This document shows, in pieces, positions 1 to 13,049 of a DNA stretch of 64,000 nucleotides. Within the stretch, counting starts at the first letter, position 1, and each line of letters opens with the position of its first letter. The notes beneath the pieces were generated by a model that worked only from the letters and a program-made list of their open reading frames with translations, did not search any database and was not told where the DNA came from. The position numbers were made by a program, and so were the translations under genes. The stretch is from Serinus canaria (taxonomy: Eukaryota; Chordata; Aves; Passeriformes; Fringillidae): NCBI RefSeq assembly GCF_022539315.1, contig NC_066313.1, forward strand, positions 23,163,059-23,227,058, read 5' to 3'.

Positions 1-2189
1 TCAACAAAAATTGATCAAGTTTCAGAAAGAAGAGGGAGTGAAACAGGTATTTAGATTTGAGGGTTACCCTAATTTCAAAAGCCTAATAGTGAGGGGAGGT
101 AGGACTATGCAGCACTCTTCAAGGTCAGCTGTTATTTTCACAAGTGAGCAGAGGTGAAAAGAAAGACCCACAAATGCAAAAGAGACATTTCTGGTCTCCT
201 GCAAAGCTTCATCTGCTGACGGGCTCCTACAAGGAAATGGGAGCACTTTAGTTAGCAAGCTCTATGGGATACAATTTCTTTGTAAGAACAAACCCTGCAA
301 TTAAAAGAGCAAGCTTGGATAAATCCTGTGGGGTTCTGGATGTATTTATGGTGGGAAGACCATAAATAGGGTGCAGCCAAGTTTTCCTAACTGAAAGAGC
401 AAGGAAAAAAATCTCTGTCCTTATTGGTGTTGCAAGGTTACCTCAACCCCCCAGTAGGCTTTACCATTGTGGGATGAAATAATAAGAAAAGAAGAAAAGT
501 TTTCTTCCTTTTTTTACAATCTCAAGCTTGGAAAGCAAGGATGGAAATGTTGCACAGACTTGGAATGAATACCCCTAAGCAATGATCTGCTTTGCAGTCA
601 GAATATCCAGCATTTTTTTTTTTTTTTACAAATAAATGCTTAATCTGCTGTATGAAAATATTTGAGCTTTCAAGATAATTTTAAAAGACAGGCCTTTTAC
701 TCCAGAGCTTCTGTCCTACAGTATCCCTTCCAACAATGTCCATTCCATATCATACTGTAAACATGGATATAGCCTTGCCCAGAGAAACCTGCATTCTGAA
801 TGCTCTCTACTGGGAAAGGTTGTAAGGCAATTCAGCATCAAAGGCTGGTAAGAAATATAAATCCCTTCATGGCATTTGTAAGGTCTTGATTCTGCCCTGA
901 GGCTTCTTCCACAAAAAATCAGGAGTAGTAAACAGTAAGGACAGCCTATCACCTCCTCATTCCAAGAACACCTAACCTAACACTAAGAGCAACTTTGCTC
1001 CAAATTCTTTTGTTCATTTTCATTTTTGAAAGCCACAAGAGTGTGTCCATGTAGAGCAGCTTTTATAGATGAAAATGCCATCACATACTTTATCTAGAAG
1101 TTTTTCAAGGTTTTCTTTTGAAAATTCTGGTGAACAAGTTTCTTCAAATGTATCCTGCTAGCTCTCATGGATTCTCCTGTTTGCCTCTTATGCACTCTAT
1201 ATTTTGCTTAAAGAAAGCAAATTCTGTTCCCCAGGTACTTCTCTGATAGAAATAAACTTCAGCAAGTTCTTTACATGGGAAAATTTTTCAAAAATTTGGA
1301 GAAATGCTTAAAAATGGCATTTCTTCAGCACAGGCAATCAGGGTGCTCTGAAAAACCTGAGTACTAAGGACAGCTGGAGAAAGGTTAGAAAATCAAGCTA
1401 CATTGATATTGCTCTCTGGCTCTTTCTTCCAGGAGTCCCACGCTTGATGTTACACTGCACTCTGTATTTGAGTTGGCTTGTTCCCTTCCTCTGTCCTGCC
1501 TTATTCCACCTCTTGCACGTATACCTGTCAGCTTAATTCCATCAAAGATGGAAAAGACCAACATTGTTCCTTCTCCATGCCTTATAATAATAAAAAATTT
1601 CATGGGAAGACAGAGTAATGCATAGAGGGAACTCTCTTACCCCCCCTTTCCACATGGCTCTGGAGTGTGGAGCTGGGGGCTGCCACCCACTAACTTGATT
1701 AAAGTGCTTCCTACTTTTTAGATTGCCTTTTTCTTTTTCCTTTTTTTTTTTTTTTTTTTTTATTTCCCACGAGGTTAGGTGGAGCTCTGCCTTATTTCTC
1801 CCCTTCTTTGGGGCTTGATTGTTTATATTTTTCTGTTCTGAAAGCTATGTGAGTCACACTTTGATTTACAGTCTGTCTCAGGAGAGCCAGGAGACCCTAA
1901 TGAAAGAGCAGACTGCAAGGGTAATTAATACCTACCAGATATTCAACTGCACCATTAGTGAGCAATATGTGCCTATGTGTGTGCGTGAGCACTGGCAGCT
2001 GGAGATGCACAGGCAGAGATGATGATATCCACTCTTACAGCCCTGAGCACCCTTGTTAGCCACAGCCACAGCCGAGGGAAAGACACACACCCAAACGAAA
2101 TTTCCCTCACAGAGAGCTAAACTGGAAGGGGGCCGGGGTCATGGCGAGATGAGGTAACTGCAGGAAGCCAGGGAATGGGCTGCCACTGA
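1..2189. other. unique non-coding DNA, no gene seen
   Basis: No open frame here exceeds about 80 codons and none resembles a protein I know. There is no recognisable repeat apart from short T and A runs near 610-630 and the long T run listed separately at 1741-1761. Confidence 0.6.
1741..1761. repeat. poly(T) run, 21 bases
   Basis: An uninterrupted run of 21 T follows a T-rich stretch with scattered C from about 1725. It could be a simple homopolymer or the reversed A tail of a retroposed copy. I see no recognisable body next to it, so I call it only a homopolymer. Confidence 0.9.
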
Positions 2190-2425
2190 GGGATACAGGA
2201 GGGAGGCTGGTGCAGAGCATTGATTGGGGATGCTGCGATGGAGAGAAGTCGGGAGGGTGATGGATCACTCTTGCTTAAAACAAACAAAAACCAGGCAGCT
2301 TGCCAGGAACGGCTCAGGCCAGTTTCATTAAAACTCTTCATTCATCATGCTGAAACGAGGCGGTATTTGTTATTGCAGCCGTGGTGTGCTGGTGCAGGAG
2401 CTATTACAAGAGTGGGTGGCAATAC
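2190..2425. promoter_or_regulatory. candidate conserved non-coding element
   Basis: About 235 bp that keep at least six CpG dinucleotides in a CpG-poor setting (for example near 2236, 2310, 2357 and 2380). AT cores such as TTCATTAAAAC near 2322 are interleaved. There is no plausible reading frame, and the texture is that of vertebrate conserved non-coding elements. This is inference from composition only; no alignment was available. Confidence 0.25.
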
Positions 2426-2459
2426 AAGGAGGGGGCAGTGGGAGGAGATGGGAGGGTAA

Positions 2460-4857
2460 TGAAGGATGGAGGCGACTGGGAGGCGACAGGGCTCAAGTAT
2501 CACTTACTATCCACTGAAGGGACAAAAATCACCCCCTATCTCCTGCATGGATCTGGGCTGATAAGACTTCACATCCATCCAGACAAATTTCGAGGATGGG
2601 AGAGGATTCCCTGCTTCCAGGTGTATTTATTCCCATCATTAGACCAAATAATGGCACCAAAACATGCTGGGGCTCGCTGTGGTGTCAGGCTCAGCTGTGG
2701 TCATGAATCCACTTAATGGTACCTCAGGAAATCCTAACAGCATGATGCTCAAATAAAAGCACTACACCTGCCTGGAGTGGGACTGGATGGATCTCTTACA
2801 CATCCTCCATCTCTGCAATCTGCATTAGATTCTGCTCTCACTGCCCATGCATCCAGGGAAAGCAGAAACTGCCTCGCTACATGGCTGAGACTCCCTCACC
2901 CTTGAGTTTACTCTCACTTTCCACTTCATTGCACCTCCCAGGCTGCTCTGAGGACACAGCAGTGTCAACACAAAGCACACCACCATCCCCCAGCACAAGC
3001 TAGGGAGGGCATGGTGCTACCTGCCAGTGGCTTTGTGAGTGACCTTAATGCCAGCACCAAATCCCCTCCAAAGATGTAATCTTCCTGTCCACCTGCATCC
3101 AAACAAACCCATCTCTGACCTTTTTCATCAGGATCCCAGGCAGTGACCCATACACCTTGCAGCTGCATGGCTGGAATTAAGGCCAGCCTTTGATTTTAAA
3201 GCCTGGTGACTGCAATTCCTCCAGAGAAATCAGTCTCCACATAAGTGTACCTATTAAGTGACATGCATGCTGGCTCATGCACAGGGACTGCAGCTGTGTA
3301 GTGTCTATGTGCTGGTGTGTGTGGTGGGGGAAGAGAAGGTGAGAGCTTGGTTTGCTGTGATGTGTTATACCGAGCACCAAGAATCCCTGCTTGTACACTG
3401 GTAACAGAAATCCAGGAATACAACCATCAAAGGATTGAGACAAAGGACAAAAAGGAAAATAACGTGTGTGTGACAGGGAACATTTACACTGATTTACTTA
3501 TTATTTACTTATTTTCATGCACACACAATAAAAGAGGCCTTGGGGTGCGCACATCCATGTGTCTAAGCTGTGTCACCAGCCTGGCTTGAAATCACAGGCC
3601 TTGAATTCCCCAGTCTGAGCTCCTGCTTGGAGTAAGAGCTGGTATTTATTTCCATAGTACACTACCCTTCTGAGAGAAATGCTTTGTATGTCTGAGTGAC
3701 CTCACAACCAACCTCAAAAGTAAGAAAGCTATCTCTGGGGAGACATTTGAAACACAGAAATAAGTGCCTACAGGGCCCTCAGAGGAAACCTCAGCATCCC
3801 TGTCTGCCACGGTGCTGGAGACAGGCTGGTAACTGTGCCTGTGCATTGTGGTGCTTACACTCCTCACACTCCAGATACAAAAACAGGTGTGGTCTTATTG
3901 TGAGAGCACCTGCAACATCCCCAGCCCATCCCAGTCACAGCTAAGGGGTGGTTTTTCTATGTTCTTTGGTGTCACAAAGTACGGGCTACAAACCAGCTCG
4001 CTCACTGGCTGTGTTTGAAAGGATCTGCTGCAGGAACATCAGCTGCATAATGGTAATCAGCACTGGCCCAAGATTTTGGAAAGGAACATTTTCTGGGAGA
4101 AAATTCAAGCTGAACCAAAATGGCATATTTTCAAGGAAAGTATCAATTGCGCTGAAATCTTCAAGGAAAAAATTCATGAAAGCATCTCATTTGGATAAGG
4201 CTGAAAAAAAAATTTGATATTGCATTATATGAATATAACACAAAGAGGAAGCTAAATGCCTTGGTAAGTTTGAAGTAAAACAGCTTTAGACTCTTTATGG
4301 ATGTTTCCTAGATTATAACTTTCCCCTCCATTTTTCCTCAGGTCATGTGACAAAAATTGTGAAATCTTAGATTTTCCCAAGATGAAAAACAGATTTTTGC
4401 TCACTTAGAATTTCCCCTGGAATCTATTTTTTCGGCATTTTTATCCATTTCCATCTAGTGAACAGAGAAATTAATGTCTTCTCTCCCTAGAAACACCACA
4501 AGTAATCTCTCAGTGGAGACGACCCCAAATCTGGCCACAGCTGTATCTGATCCAGGAGCTTTCCAAGCCAATGGCTGAGCAGCTCCCAACATTCATATTG
4601 CCCATGTCTTTACACAGACATATCTGTTCTTAGGTAGCAGACCTCTTTAGGCTGTGGACAGCTTAGACTTGTCTTCAGGGACTAAAAATGGTATCCCTCC
4701 ACAGGACTGCTATGACTCAGTGTCAAAAGCAGGGACAGGATTTAAGCCTTACATCCTGGCATCCCATTTCCCTGTTCTTCCAGACATACAACACTCATTT
4801 GGTTCCCAAAGTGCTGGGCTGGTTTTCCAAAGTATGCCTTGCCTTAGCTGATTAATA
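2460..4857. other. unique non-coding DNA, no gene seen
   Basis: Short frames only, up to 90 codons, with no recognisable product. There are a few short TG-rich spots (around 3310-3330) but no microsatellite of note and no repeat family I can name. Confidence 0.55.
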
Positions 4858-5025
4858 ACTCACCCACTGGAAACTTTTTCCTAATGTTTGACCTAAATAT
4901 TCTCTGCACTTTCCTTGTTGAATAGTAAGAATAATTGGTCTCTTCGCAATATATTCCTTCATATATCAGGACACAGGCCTTCTGTCTTCCTTCTGCATTC
5001 CCTGCTCCAGACTTCATTGGCCTTA
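4858..5025 (-). mobile_element. CR1-type LINE 3' fragment, old
   Basis: Read on the plus strand this is the reverse complement of the region just upstream of a CR1 3' end. The phrase ACTTTTTCCTAATGTTTGAC near 4870-4890, followed by a CTCTGCACTTTCC-type block and a pyrimidine-rich CTTCTGTC...CCAGACTT block to about 5020, follows the CR1 order of antisense landmarks. Divergence is high, which fits the L3-like old CR1 lineages shared by amniotes. A 163-codon open frame on the minus strand overlaps it but reads as chance. Confidence 0.55.
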
Positions 5026-5029
5026 CACC

Positions 5030-6320
5030 AGGGGTGAGGGTGTAATTTGGCCCATTCATACACAGCTCTTTCAGCCTTCCACTCAGAGGGCTTCCAGCAT
5101 GAAGAATTAGTCTGGTTTTCTTGACTTTGATGGTACACAGGGTTGATCTCCTTTTTTTCTCCAATGTGTGCATGACACAGCTGTGCCTCAGGAAACTGGA
5201 TTTAAAGAGAATCATATTTGCCCATTTACATTGATTGTGGGACTGAAAGGTTCTAACAAAGCCTATTCTAAAATCAATTTTTTCTGACTTAAAGTGGCCC
5301 TTCTGCATTCCAGTAATGAGAATAAAATACTGCATTTCACCAAAATCCTATTACACTGTCATGAATATCCCATCACATTGTCAAGAATCAGGTGATGGTG
5401 CTCTATGGTGTCTTCCTTATTGATGGGCAATCATCCTGCCTAAAGGTTCACTTTGAACAAGGTCTCAGGAAGCCTGGATCTTTTCCTGCACTGCACTGAT
5501 GCCTTGTGGTTCCTCCTGAGCTGCAGCCACCCCAGTGATCCCTATCAGTGCAGATCCCCCTCCACACTGCACCAAGTGGGCAGCTGAATATGCTCATTAC
5601 TTTTCAAGGTGCCGATCAACCTACAGGATAAGATTCAGAAGGGAGAAGTGACATAGGTGGCTGCTTTCCTGTAGATGCCAGTGTGCATGTTCAGGAACCA
5701 GGGCTGCAGCATTTCCTCTCAAGCACCTGATCTTTGGGCCATCTTGGTCCAATGTGTCATTTTGATCCATGTCCTCCATCTGATAATTTTTACCAGGAGC
5801 TCGAGGAAGCCAAGTAATTCTCATTTAATGGGCACATGGGGATATGCCAGTCCTCTCAGGTATACATATTCTTCCTTGATTTCCATATTTCTGAAAGATC
5901 CCAAATCAATGCTCAGACATTTCAGCTTGGCCAAAGAGGGAAGGCAGAAAAGCAGAAATAAAATCTGAATCAAATCTTCTGAAAAGTTGCGGAGCATGAA
6001 AACTCTTGGGTCCAGATCCAGGAATAAATTTTACAGCTGGCACCTGTTTGCCTTCATTACAAATGAAATGCAAAGCTCTGATTACACCACAAGCTTCAAG
6101 GCACTTAAAAGCTAACTGCGGATCAAACTTCTTCTGATGAAGCCATGTTCCACCCAGTCAAATTAGTTCCTGCTTTCTCCAGATGGTATCTTCCTTCACT
6201 TATCAAAACAAAAAAAAGTGTGTAAAGGAATCCTTCTGGGTTGTCTTCTCATTTTCATGTCAAGGGTACTGCTATTTCTTCCACTCTTCTCAGAAGAAAT
6301 CAGGAAGGTAGGGCCCTGCA
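5030..6320. other. unique non-coding DNA, no gene seen
   Basis: No recognised repeat and no frame above about 100 codons. Ordinary AT-rich intergenic or intronic sequence. Confidence 0.55.
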
Positions 6321-6324
6321 GCAG

Positions 6325-6585
6325 TACCTCTTTCACCAACAAAACCCCCAGAAATTCCACCTAAATGTAGGAAAATACTTTTTAACAAGGAGAGGGATCA
6401 AACACTGGAAGAGGTTGCCCAGACAGGTTGTGGAATCTCCATTTGTGAAAATGCTCAAAAGCTAACTGGACATGGTCCTGGGCAGCCTGGTCCAGCTGGC
6501 CCTGCTTGTACAATGGGGTCAAACTAAATGGTCTCAAGAGATCCCTTCAAAAACAAACAGTTCTCATTCATTCATTCAACATCTC
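6325..6585 (+). mobile_element. CR1 LINE, 3' end fragment
   Basis: This follows the CR1 3' end almost phrase by phrase. In order it has an AAATTCCACCTAAATGTAGG block (6352-6371), ACACTGGAAGAGGTTGCCCA (about 6402-6421), a GGTTGTGGAATCTCCAT block (6425-6441), ACTGGACATGGTCCTGGGCA (6465-6484), and the tail landmark AAACTAAATGGTCTCAAGAG ending in CCCTTC. It stops in a short ATTC repeat near 6568-6580, in place of the usual 8-bp CR1 terminal repeats. The copy is 5'-truncated, as nearly all CR1 copies are. It is moderately diverged and has no coding potential. Gene-free flanks give it no obvious host role. Confidence 0.9.
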
Positions 6586-6940
6586 AGGGCTCTGCTTTGC
6601 TGAAATACGGGGTTATGCTGAGGTTTTCACAAAAAGTTATGGAATGCAGAAGGTCTTTACTGAGAAAGAACCCACCCTTCAAAATTCATTTTAAAAGAAA
6701 AAGGAGAAAAAAAAAAACGCACACTAAATGGATACGCTGTAAGTGTGATAGCTGCACAAGTATGCTAATGCAAGGAAATGCTAGAACTACATGGCACATA
6801 TTCCTTAAATAACAAGATATATTGTGTCACTCACTTCTCTTCATAACTTATGCAGCATACAGATGAGTGAGGTAAGATTTCTCAGCTCCACGACTTATCT
6901 GTGCCTTATCAAACCTTAATATTCTGCTAGTGTAGTTTGC

Positions 6941-7055
6941 TCTTTCTTTCCTTCTTCCGTTTTTTCTCTTATTTTCTTTCTCACTCCAATAATTTTTTTT
7001 TCCTTCTTTTCTTTCCCCTCATTCTTCCTTTCTCTTACTCACTTCCTTCTTTTTG
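6941..7055. repeat. polypyrimidine tract, about 115 bp
   Basis: Nearly all bases are C or T, mostly CTTT and TTCC blocks with only a handful of purines, and a 10-base A run follows at about 7058. Low-complexity sequence of this kind can adopt triplex structure. I see no LTR or LINE body to which it belongs. Confidence 0.85.
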
Positions 7056-7067
7056 TTAAAAAAAAAA

Positions 7068-10000
7068 CTATAAAAATCAAACTAAAATGCTGACAAAAAA
7101 AAAAAATCATTTCTGGAGCCTCTAGATGAGACTTACAAGTCCGTCAGAGGGGTTTACACATACAGCTCCCATTTATTTACTTGGTAATTCCAACAAAATA
7201 CTCTCTGACTCTATGGACAGAACTAGGAGCGGATTTCCTTCTCCCCACCCACATAAAAAACTTCTGGTTTTTTTGGGAGAGTGATGCTCCAACCTGCCTT
7301 TATTGATATTTTCTTGTGTGTTGCAAGTATGCTCTTCTCCGTGGTAAGAGATGACTGTGGTAAGACCACACCTAGTTTGCAAAATGGGGAGGAGGATGTT
7401 ATTCAGGGAGCCCTTTTGACATCTAAATAATAATCAATTATCCCAAAAGGTAGTGTCAACTGTCCCTACACAAATAAATACCTCTCCTCCCTTGCTACTC
7501 ACAAGTGCAGATTTCCAAGTTTCTCCTAACAAAAAAGCTGTGCTTTCTGCTGAGGTGTGCCACCATGACACACCAAGCATCCTGGGTCACACTCACAGAC
7601 CTCCTGCAGGGCTTCCACCAATCTTTCAGCAATGCCCAGTAAAAGAAGGCAAGAACAACCCACAGCTTTCATTCCTGACAGGTAACCAGAAACCTGAGAG
7701 CTGCTCCATAGAAAACTGGACTTTTTTGGGGACTGACAGTGACAGAAACTGCCAGACCCAACTCTTATCTGGCAGGCATGGTTGATTTGTTCTGCCCACT
7801 GCCATCACGTGGGCTTCCCCCTGCTCTGTGGCCAGATCCTGCTCAGAGGCTCAGAGGGGCTGATGGACTAATTGCCAGGTTCATGTGTAGAGGGTCTCAT
7901 CAGGAATTGTCTGGAACCAGGTGGGAAGAGTCGAGAGATGCAGCAAGCAGTGTGCTGGTAGCAGATAACCTGAGCCTGACAGCAGCGCGGCACTGCCTGC
8001 CCTCAGAAAGGAGATGAGCACGTTATCTTCCAGCTGCACATGCCCAACAGCCGCTCCCACTGCTCCAAGGGGAGATTTAGGCACATGCATGCACACACAC
8101 TGTAGTTCCCATCTACTCAGTATTTTAAAACAAGTGAATTTATCTGCTCCCAAAAGAGAAATAAAATGGGAGTTCACTGTGCTGCCACACATTGCTCAAA
8201 GAAGATGTCCCACCTGTGGTCAGGGTGTTTCACAGGGCTGCTCTCACACGGCTGTTCTTCAGCTGAGGGAGGAAATACATTTTTCTTTCCCAAAAATCCA
8301 ATGGAAGAAAAGAGAGAGGGGATTATTCTCGGATATAAGAACCTTTTGAATCTATCCTAGGTGCAAATATGTGCTTGGAACTCTTGAAGTTTTTCATAGT
8401 TTTCAAACACTTGATAAGACAATATTGGCATCTTTGAGCATGAAGCATCATCACAAAATTCATAGACTCTTCTCTCACCTCCAGCACAGATATGCCACCC
8501 CCTAAAGCCCAGCACAGATCACACCTTTACTGAACCATACTGGGTAGATCCACCATAGAGCACTAAAACCTTTATTTCTTCCCCTCTTCCCTCGCTCCTT
8601 TCCTCCCTTTCACATATCATCCTCAACTGGACAGGCACTCAGCCCCAAAAGGCACAAAAGCACAGAACATTTTGCTCAAATGCAGAGCCCTCACTTTACA
8701 CACTTGTCTTCCCCAAAGCCTCACCTAAAATAAAGCAGGAGATATCCTAGATCTTCACTTCCCACTTGCTGCCCTCATTACTTTACAGCCTTCAAGGATA
8801 TGGTTTCTAATATTGTGTACAACATCTGCTTTAAACTAAAAAAGCAGCAAGAAACATCACGCATTGCTGGCTTTTAGGCAGAACTTATCTGCAAATAAAA
8901 CAGACAATGTGCCTGTGTGCCCAATTGGGGTCTTTTGTTTCACTGCTGATTATTTAATTTCAAGTGCCCTGAGTGTCTCAGGCATTTACCACAAATGAAT
9001 GAAGATGCAGCTCCTGTGTGTCAGGAATATACAAGCTCAATTCAACAGAATACAATGAGTGAAGGTCATGAACAAGCAGGGGGATAAGCAGAGGCACGAG
9101 TGGGTGGTTAAAGGCAGATCATTATTACTCAGCAATGCCTGGACATAAAATAATGGCTTCTGTTCAGTCTGTTTTGGAGGAGCTTTATTACCTCTTTCTC
9201 CCCACACAGGCAAAAGAGTGAGGATGAGTTCACCCAGCTGATCTGACTGAGATTTGGCAAGTGGTATCCTGAACAAGGTTGGGGATGGTGCAGCCAGTGA
9301 AGAGGGGATCCACAGACAATGAAAAGGTTAAGGAGAACATCCACACTGACACACAGCTCCTTGAGGCATTCCAAGGACCAAACTCAATTTCTCTTGACTC
9401 TGCATAGCACTCAGGGACAGAGAGAGGAAAAGTCAAAGCACAGACAGTCTAAGCCCAGAGCCCAGTGCCTCAGGGTGCTGCAGAGAGGAGTAGGCAGGGC
9501 AAAGGTTGTGGGACTTGCAAACTGAGGGTAAGAAGAGGTTGCTGGAGATGCTGAATTTGATTTTGGTCTGGCTCCCAAAATCCATGGCAATGGAAACACT
9601 TCCACCCTTTCCATAGGTACTAAGGGAGCCCTCCAGCAGTTTTGAAGCTCAGTCTGAATTTCCTTTATGACCTGATCTTGCACAAGGCTCCAGATGAGTC
9701 AGGTGTGCCCAGCTCATCTCTTGTGGAGTGGCACAGCCCGTGCTTCGTGAATAACCCATGGTCTGCAACCACAGGCACTTGCTTAGGAAACACGTTTCCT
9801 ACTTAACCATGTTTACTTCTTCTGAATCTCCAATCTATTTTTCTATGAATGTTACAGCTTCCAACAGTACATTTTGGTCTTTATCAGATAAAAAAAGGAA
9901 AGAGAAAAACTAAATGATTTTCAAACCATTTTTGTCTAAATTTGACTGCCAGCCACAATTCTCAACTCAAAAAGCTCCTTGGCACAGCACTAAAATAGCT

Positions 10001-12756
10001 ATAAGCTCCAAAGCTTCATTATTTAGTTTTCTCAATCTCTAGTTGTATTATTTAACTTCTTGGCAATAATGTCAGGGACATAATCCATTAGAAATGCAGA
10101 GAAACAAAAGAACCCAAAATTTCAGAACAGCTCAAAATGGTTTTCAGTGCTTTCTTTATAGAAAGTGGAGGGGGAAAAATAAAAGAAAAAAGGAAAGGAG
10201 GCATAACATTATCAGTGTAGAGATGACACAGCAGGCACACACTTTAGGAGGCAAATCTAGAACTCCCTTTCAGCAGGAAGTCTTTATCTACTGGAACCAA
10301 CAAAAAACTCCCCCAACTGCTGCTTGTCCCCTCCATGATTCAGCAACACTCACCTCCTTGCCAGGTTAAAAGCTACATTTTTTAAAGAGAAATTTATAGA
10401 GTGACCAATCTCATTTACATGCCCCACTACTCAGCTTCCCCAGGGCAGGATAAATTTCTTTTCACAGGTGTCCATGAGGCTGACTTACCCAGAATGCACG
10501 TCCCCATGGGTGAGATATCCTGAACATAAACCACCCATTGCCAGCACACTCCCTGGTTGTGTTTGCCATCTGAATCCTGCTTGTATTTCACCTCAGTTCT
10601 CTCTAGTATTCGTTTGTTCTTGCTGCAAGATCATCAGGGTAGGAATGTTGCTCTGTTTTATAGAGGTAAAATGCCCTCAAGGAATAACAAGAAGAAGGAG
10701 AATCAATGTTTATAGTTTACAGGGTGCCTTGAAATTCTGAGATTAAAGGTCCTTTTTGCTGTTGTTCAAAAGTATGCTCTTAAACAAATAACCTGCTGTT
10801 CTCAGCTACCAGGATGCATCCTTTTTCCTACATTATTATTATTACTCTAAAAATGTTAAATGGCCCTTCATTTTCTTCAAGGATCAAGAGTTTATGACAA
10901 ATACCAATTTGTTCCTGACGCTGAGGGGCAAGCTGATGAAACCAAGTATACACAAGTCCATGGCTGAGACACAAAAATAGATGCCCCTGATCCCATCTGT
11001 CTGCACTGCTTCCCTCTGAAATGCACTTTATCACTGCACTAACTGCACAAGGAGCATGCATTAAAGGTGGGGTGGCAAAGACTTTGAAAGTGCAAAGAAC
11101 AAGACTGATTGGAGAAGGGGTGAGAGGATTTGCTGCAAGGGTGAAACATTACAGAGTAGATGATGCCAACAAGCAAAGATTTCTCTGACAGGCAGCATGT
11201 CTGCATTCCTCTAGTCATGCTGAAGGGGAGGGGGGATATTTCCCTGGCTGATGCTCAGTAGCTCAGAGGTTATATATTTACAACATTTTTTATATTCTCA
11301 GACCTTTAAGTTCATAAAATATGCTCTGTATGGTACAGCACTACAGTTGGATGTCTTGGGTTTTAGAGGGAGGTGTTTAGGAATAAAAACCCCTCCCCAA
11401 ACACTGAGAAAGTCCAAAACAACCTGCTTAGTCAACAAGAAAAGCTCTGCAAAATGCAGCATAGTCATTTGGTATCAGAAGGGTCAAAGAGGTGCCAGAA
11501 GACCACATATAACTTTAATACAACAATATTAACAGTCACCAGTTTTTGTGAAGGTTTTAACAACTGTGGGGCTACAGGGCTGTGCCTGTCCCAGCACAAC
11601 TAGTGAGTCTCAAGTAGACGTTTTGCCAGTTCAGGACTCCTCACATATTTGGTCCCAATACCAGACATTAGTGTGATGTAGAGACCACTGCAAAGATGAA
11701 ATTGTATTACGAAACTCAAATTGTCTAAAACCTTCCTGGGATTACTTTTGGATACTAAATGGGAGTCTGGATTCATGAGGTGGTCATTTGAATGCGAAAG
11801 CAGAAAGTTTCAAATGAAATCTTTCTCACTGGTGCTGGTGGGATGGCAGAAAAGGACTTATTTGAACACTAGGCAAAAATTCTTAGAAAAATCTTGGAGA
11901 GTTGAGAAACATGTTCTTTAGGATCCAAAAGTTTTAGCAGTCTGGTCTACCAGATTGCTCTCCAGACACCAGACCACGCCAGATCAAGCCCTGTGAACAA
12001 AAAGTAAAAACAAATCCCAAGCCCTAAAAAGCAGACACCAACCTACAGAGCTTTCCAGAGCATCCATGGAGGTCAAGTCCAGCATTCCAATTCAAGCCTT
12101 CTGCCTGCAAAATGCCATAAAAGCAGGAGAGGAAAAGAAAAGTGATGGAGCTGCAGGCACAGAACGTACCTCGGGAGCTGCTGCCCACCAGGTACAGCAG
12201 GATGGCCCAGGCACCCATGCAGCGTGCTGACCCTCATCGTAGGGGACCAGCCATAGGAGAGAAAGACCAGGAGGTCATGGAACTGCAGGAAACTGGGAAA
12301 TAGCACACAACCACAGCAGTCCTTTTTCCCTGGCAGCACAGCAATCACCCACGCTTATTAACTAACTCATGGCTGAAGGGGAGGGGCAGCAGCTGAAGCA
12401 AAATCGTCACCTGATGATGCCCAGAAGGATATGGATTCAGGCCTCAGACCTACTAGGGGTGCATATTGTGCCAGGTTTGTGGGATACCATTCCCTAAAAC
12501 TTAGGGAGCACTGCAGCAGGGAGCAGGAGCCTTAAATGGGGAGCTGCCTTGGCCCCAAGCCTAAGAGCAAACTTCCTGAAGGGCAGGGTGGCAGAGAAAG
12601 CTGCAGATGCTTAAAAACCTTTGCCATACCTGCCTTGCCCTCCAGGGACTCGCACAAGCCTCTGAACGAGGTCAGGGAGACTCTGGCAGTGCCAGGTCCC
12701 CGGGGCTCAGTTTCCAGGGCAGGGGCAGGTCAGCCGGGCAGGCAGCAGCAGGTTCC
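7068..12756. other. 5.7 kb of unique non-coding DNA
   Basis: No open frame exceeds about 111 codons and none is recognisable. No named repeat family was found. GC is moderate and CpG is sparse. A stretch around 8870-9000 (CCAATTGGGG, then TTATTTAATTT) has a faint conserved-element look but is too weak to list alone. Confidence 0.5.
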
Positions 12757-13040
12757 CATTGCCTGTCCCAGGGGAGGCGACAAGGTGCTGCTCTCGGCCC
12801 TCTCTCCGGCGACGCAAATGCCACGGGAAGCGGTGCCGCGCATCCCCATTTGTCACAGGGCCGGCATTAACAGAATGTTTAAAAGTCATGATGTCATCGC
12901 TATTAATCAGGGCCCTGCTGGGCCACGCTCCAGTGCTGCATATTAATCACCAGCGGCCCCAGGACTTGCTTATCTGGAGAGGCTAAGTTTAGATCCATAA
13001 AACATGATTTATTTTTAAAAGTAGCATTATTAAAGATGAG
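12757..13040. promoter_or_regulatory. candidate conserved element with CpG cluster
   Basis: The left half (12757-12880) packs about ten CpG into roughly 120 bp (for example near 12778, 12797, 12810, 12839 and 12862). The right half (12880-13040) is rich in AT-core sites: a CRE-like ATGATGTCATCG at 12888-12899, two TATTAATCA cores near 12901 and 12940, a GATA-type CTTATCT near 12968, and an ACATGATTTATTTTTAAA block after 13002. This mix of a CpG-keeping block and dense homeodomain/GATA-like cores is typical of vertebrate developmental enhancers. No frame is convincing. The function is inferred, not shown. Confidence 0.4.
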
Positions 13041-13049
13041 CTACAGCCT

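Noticed and set aside
4844..5335. 163-codon minus-strand open frame
   Set aside because: It lies partly on an old CR1 fragment, and the translation has no recognisable domain.
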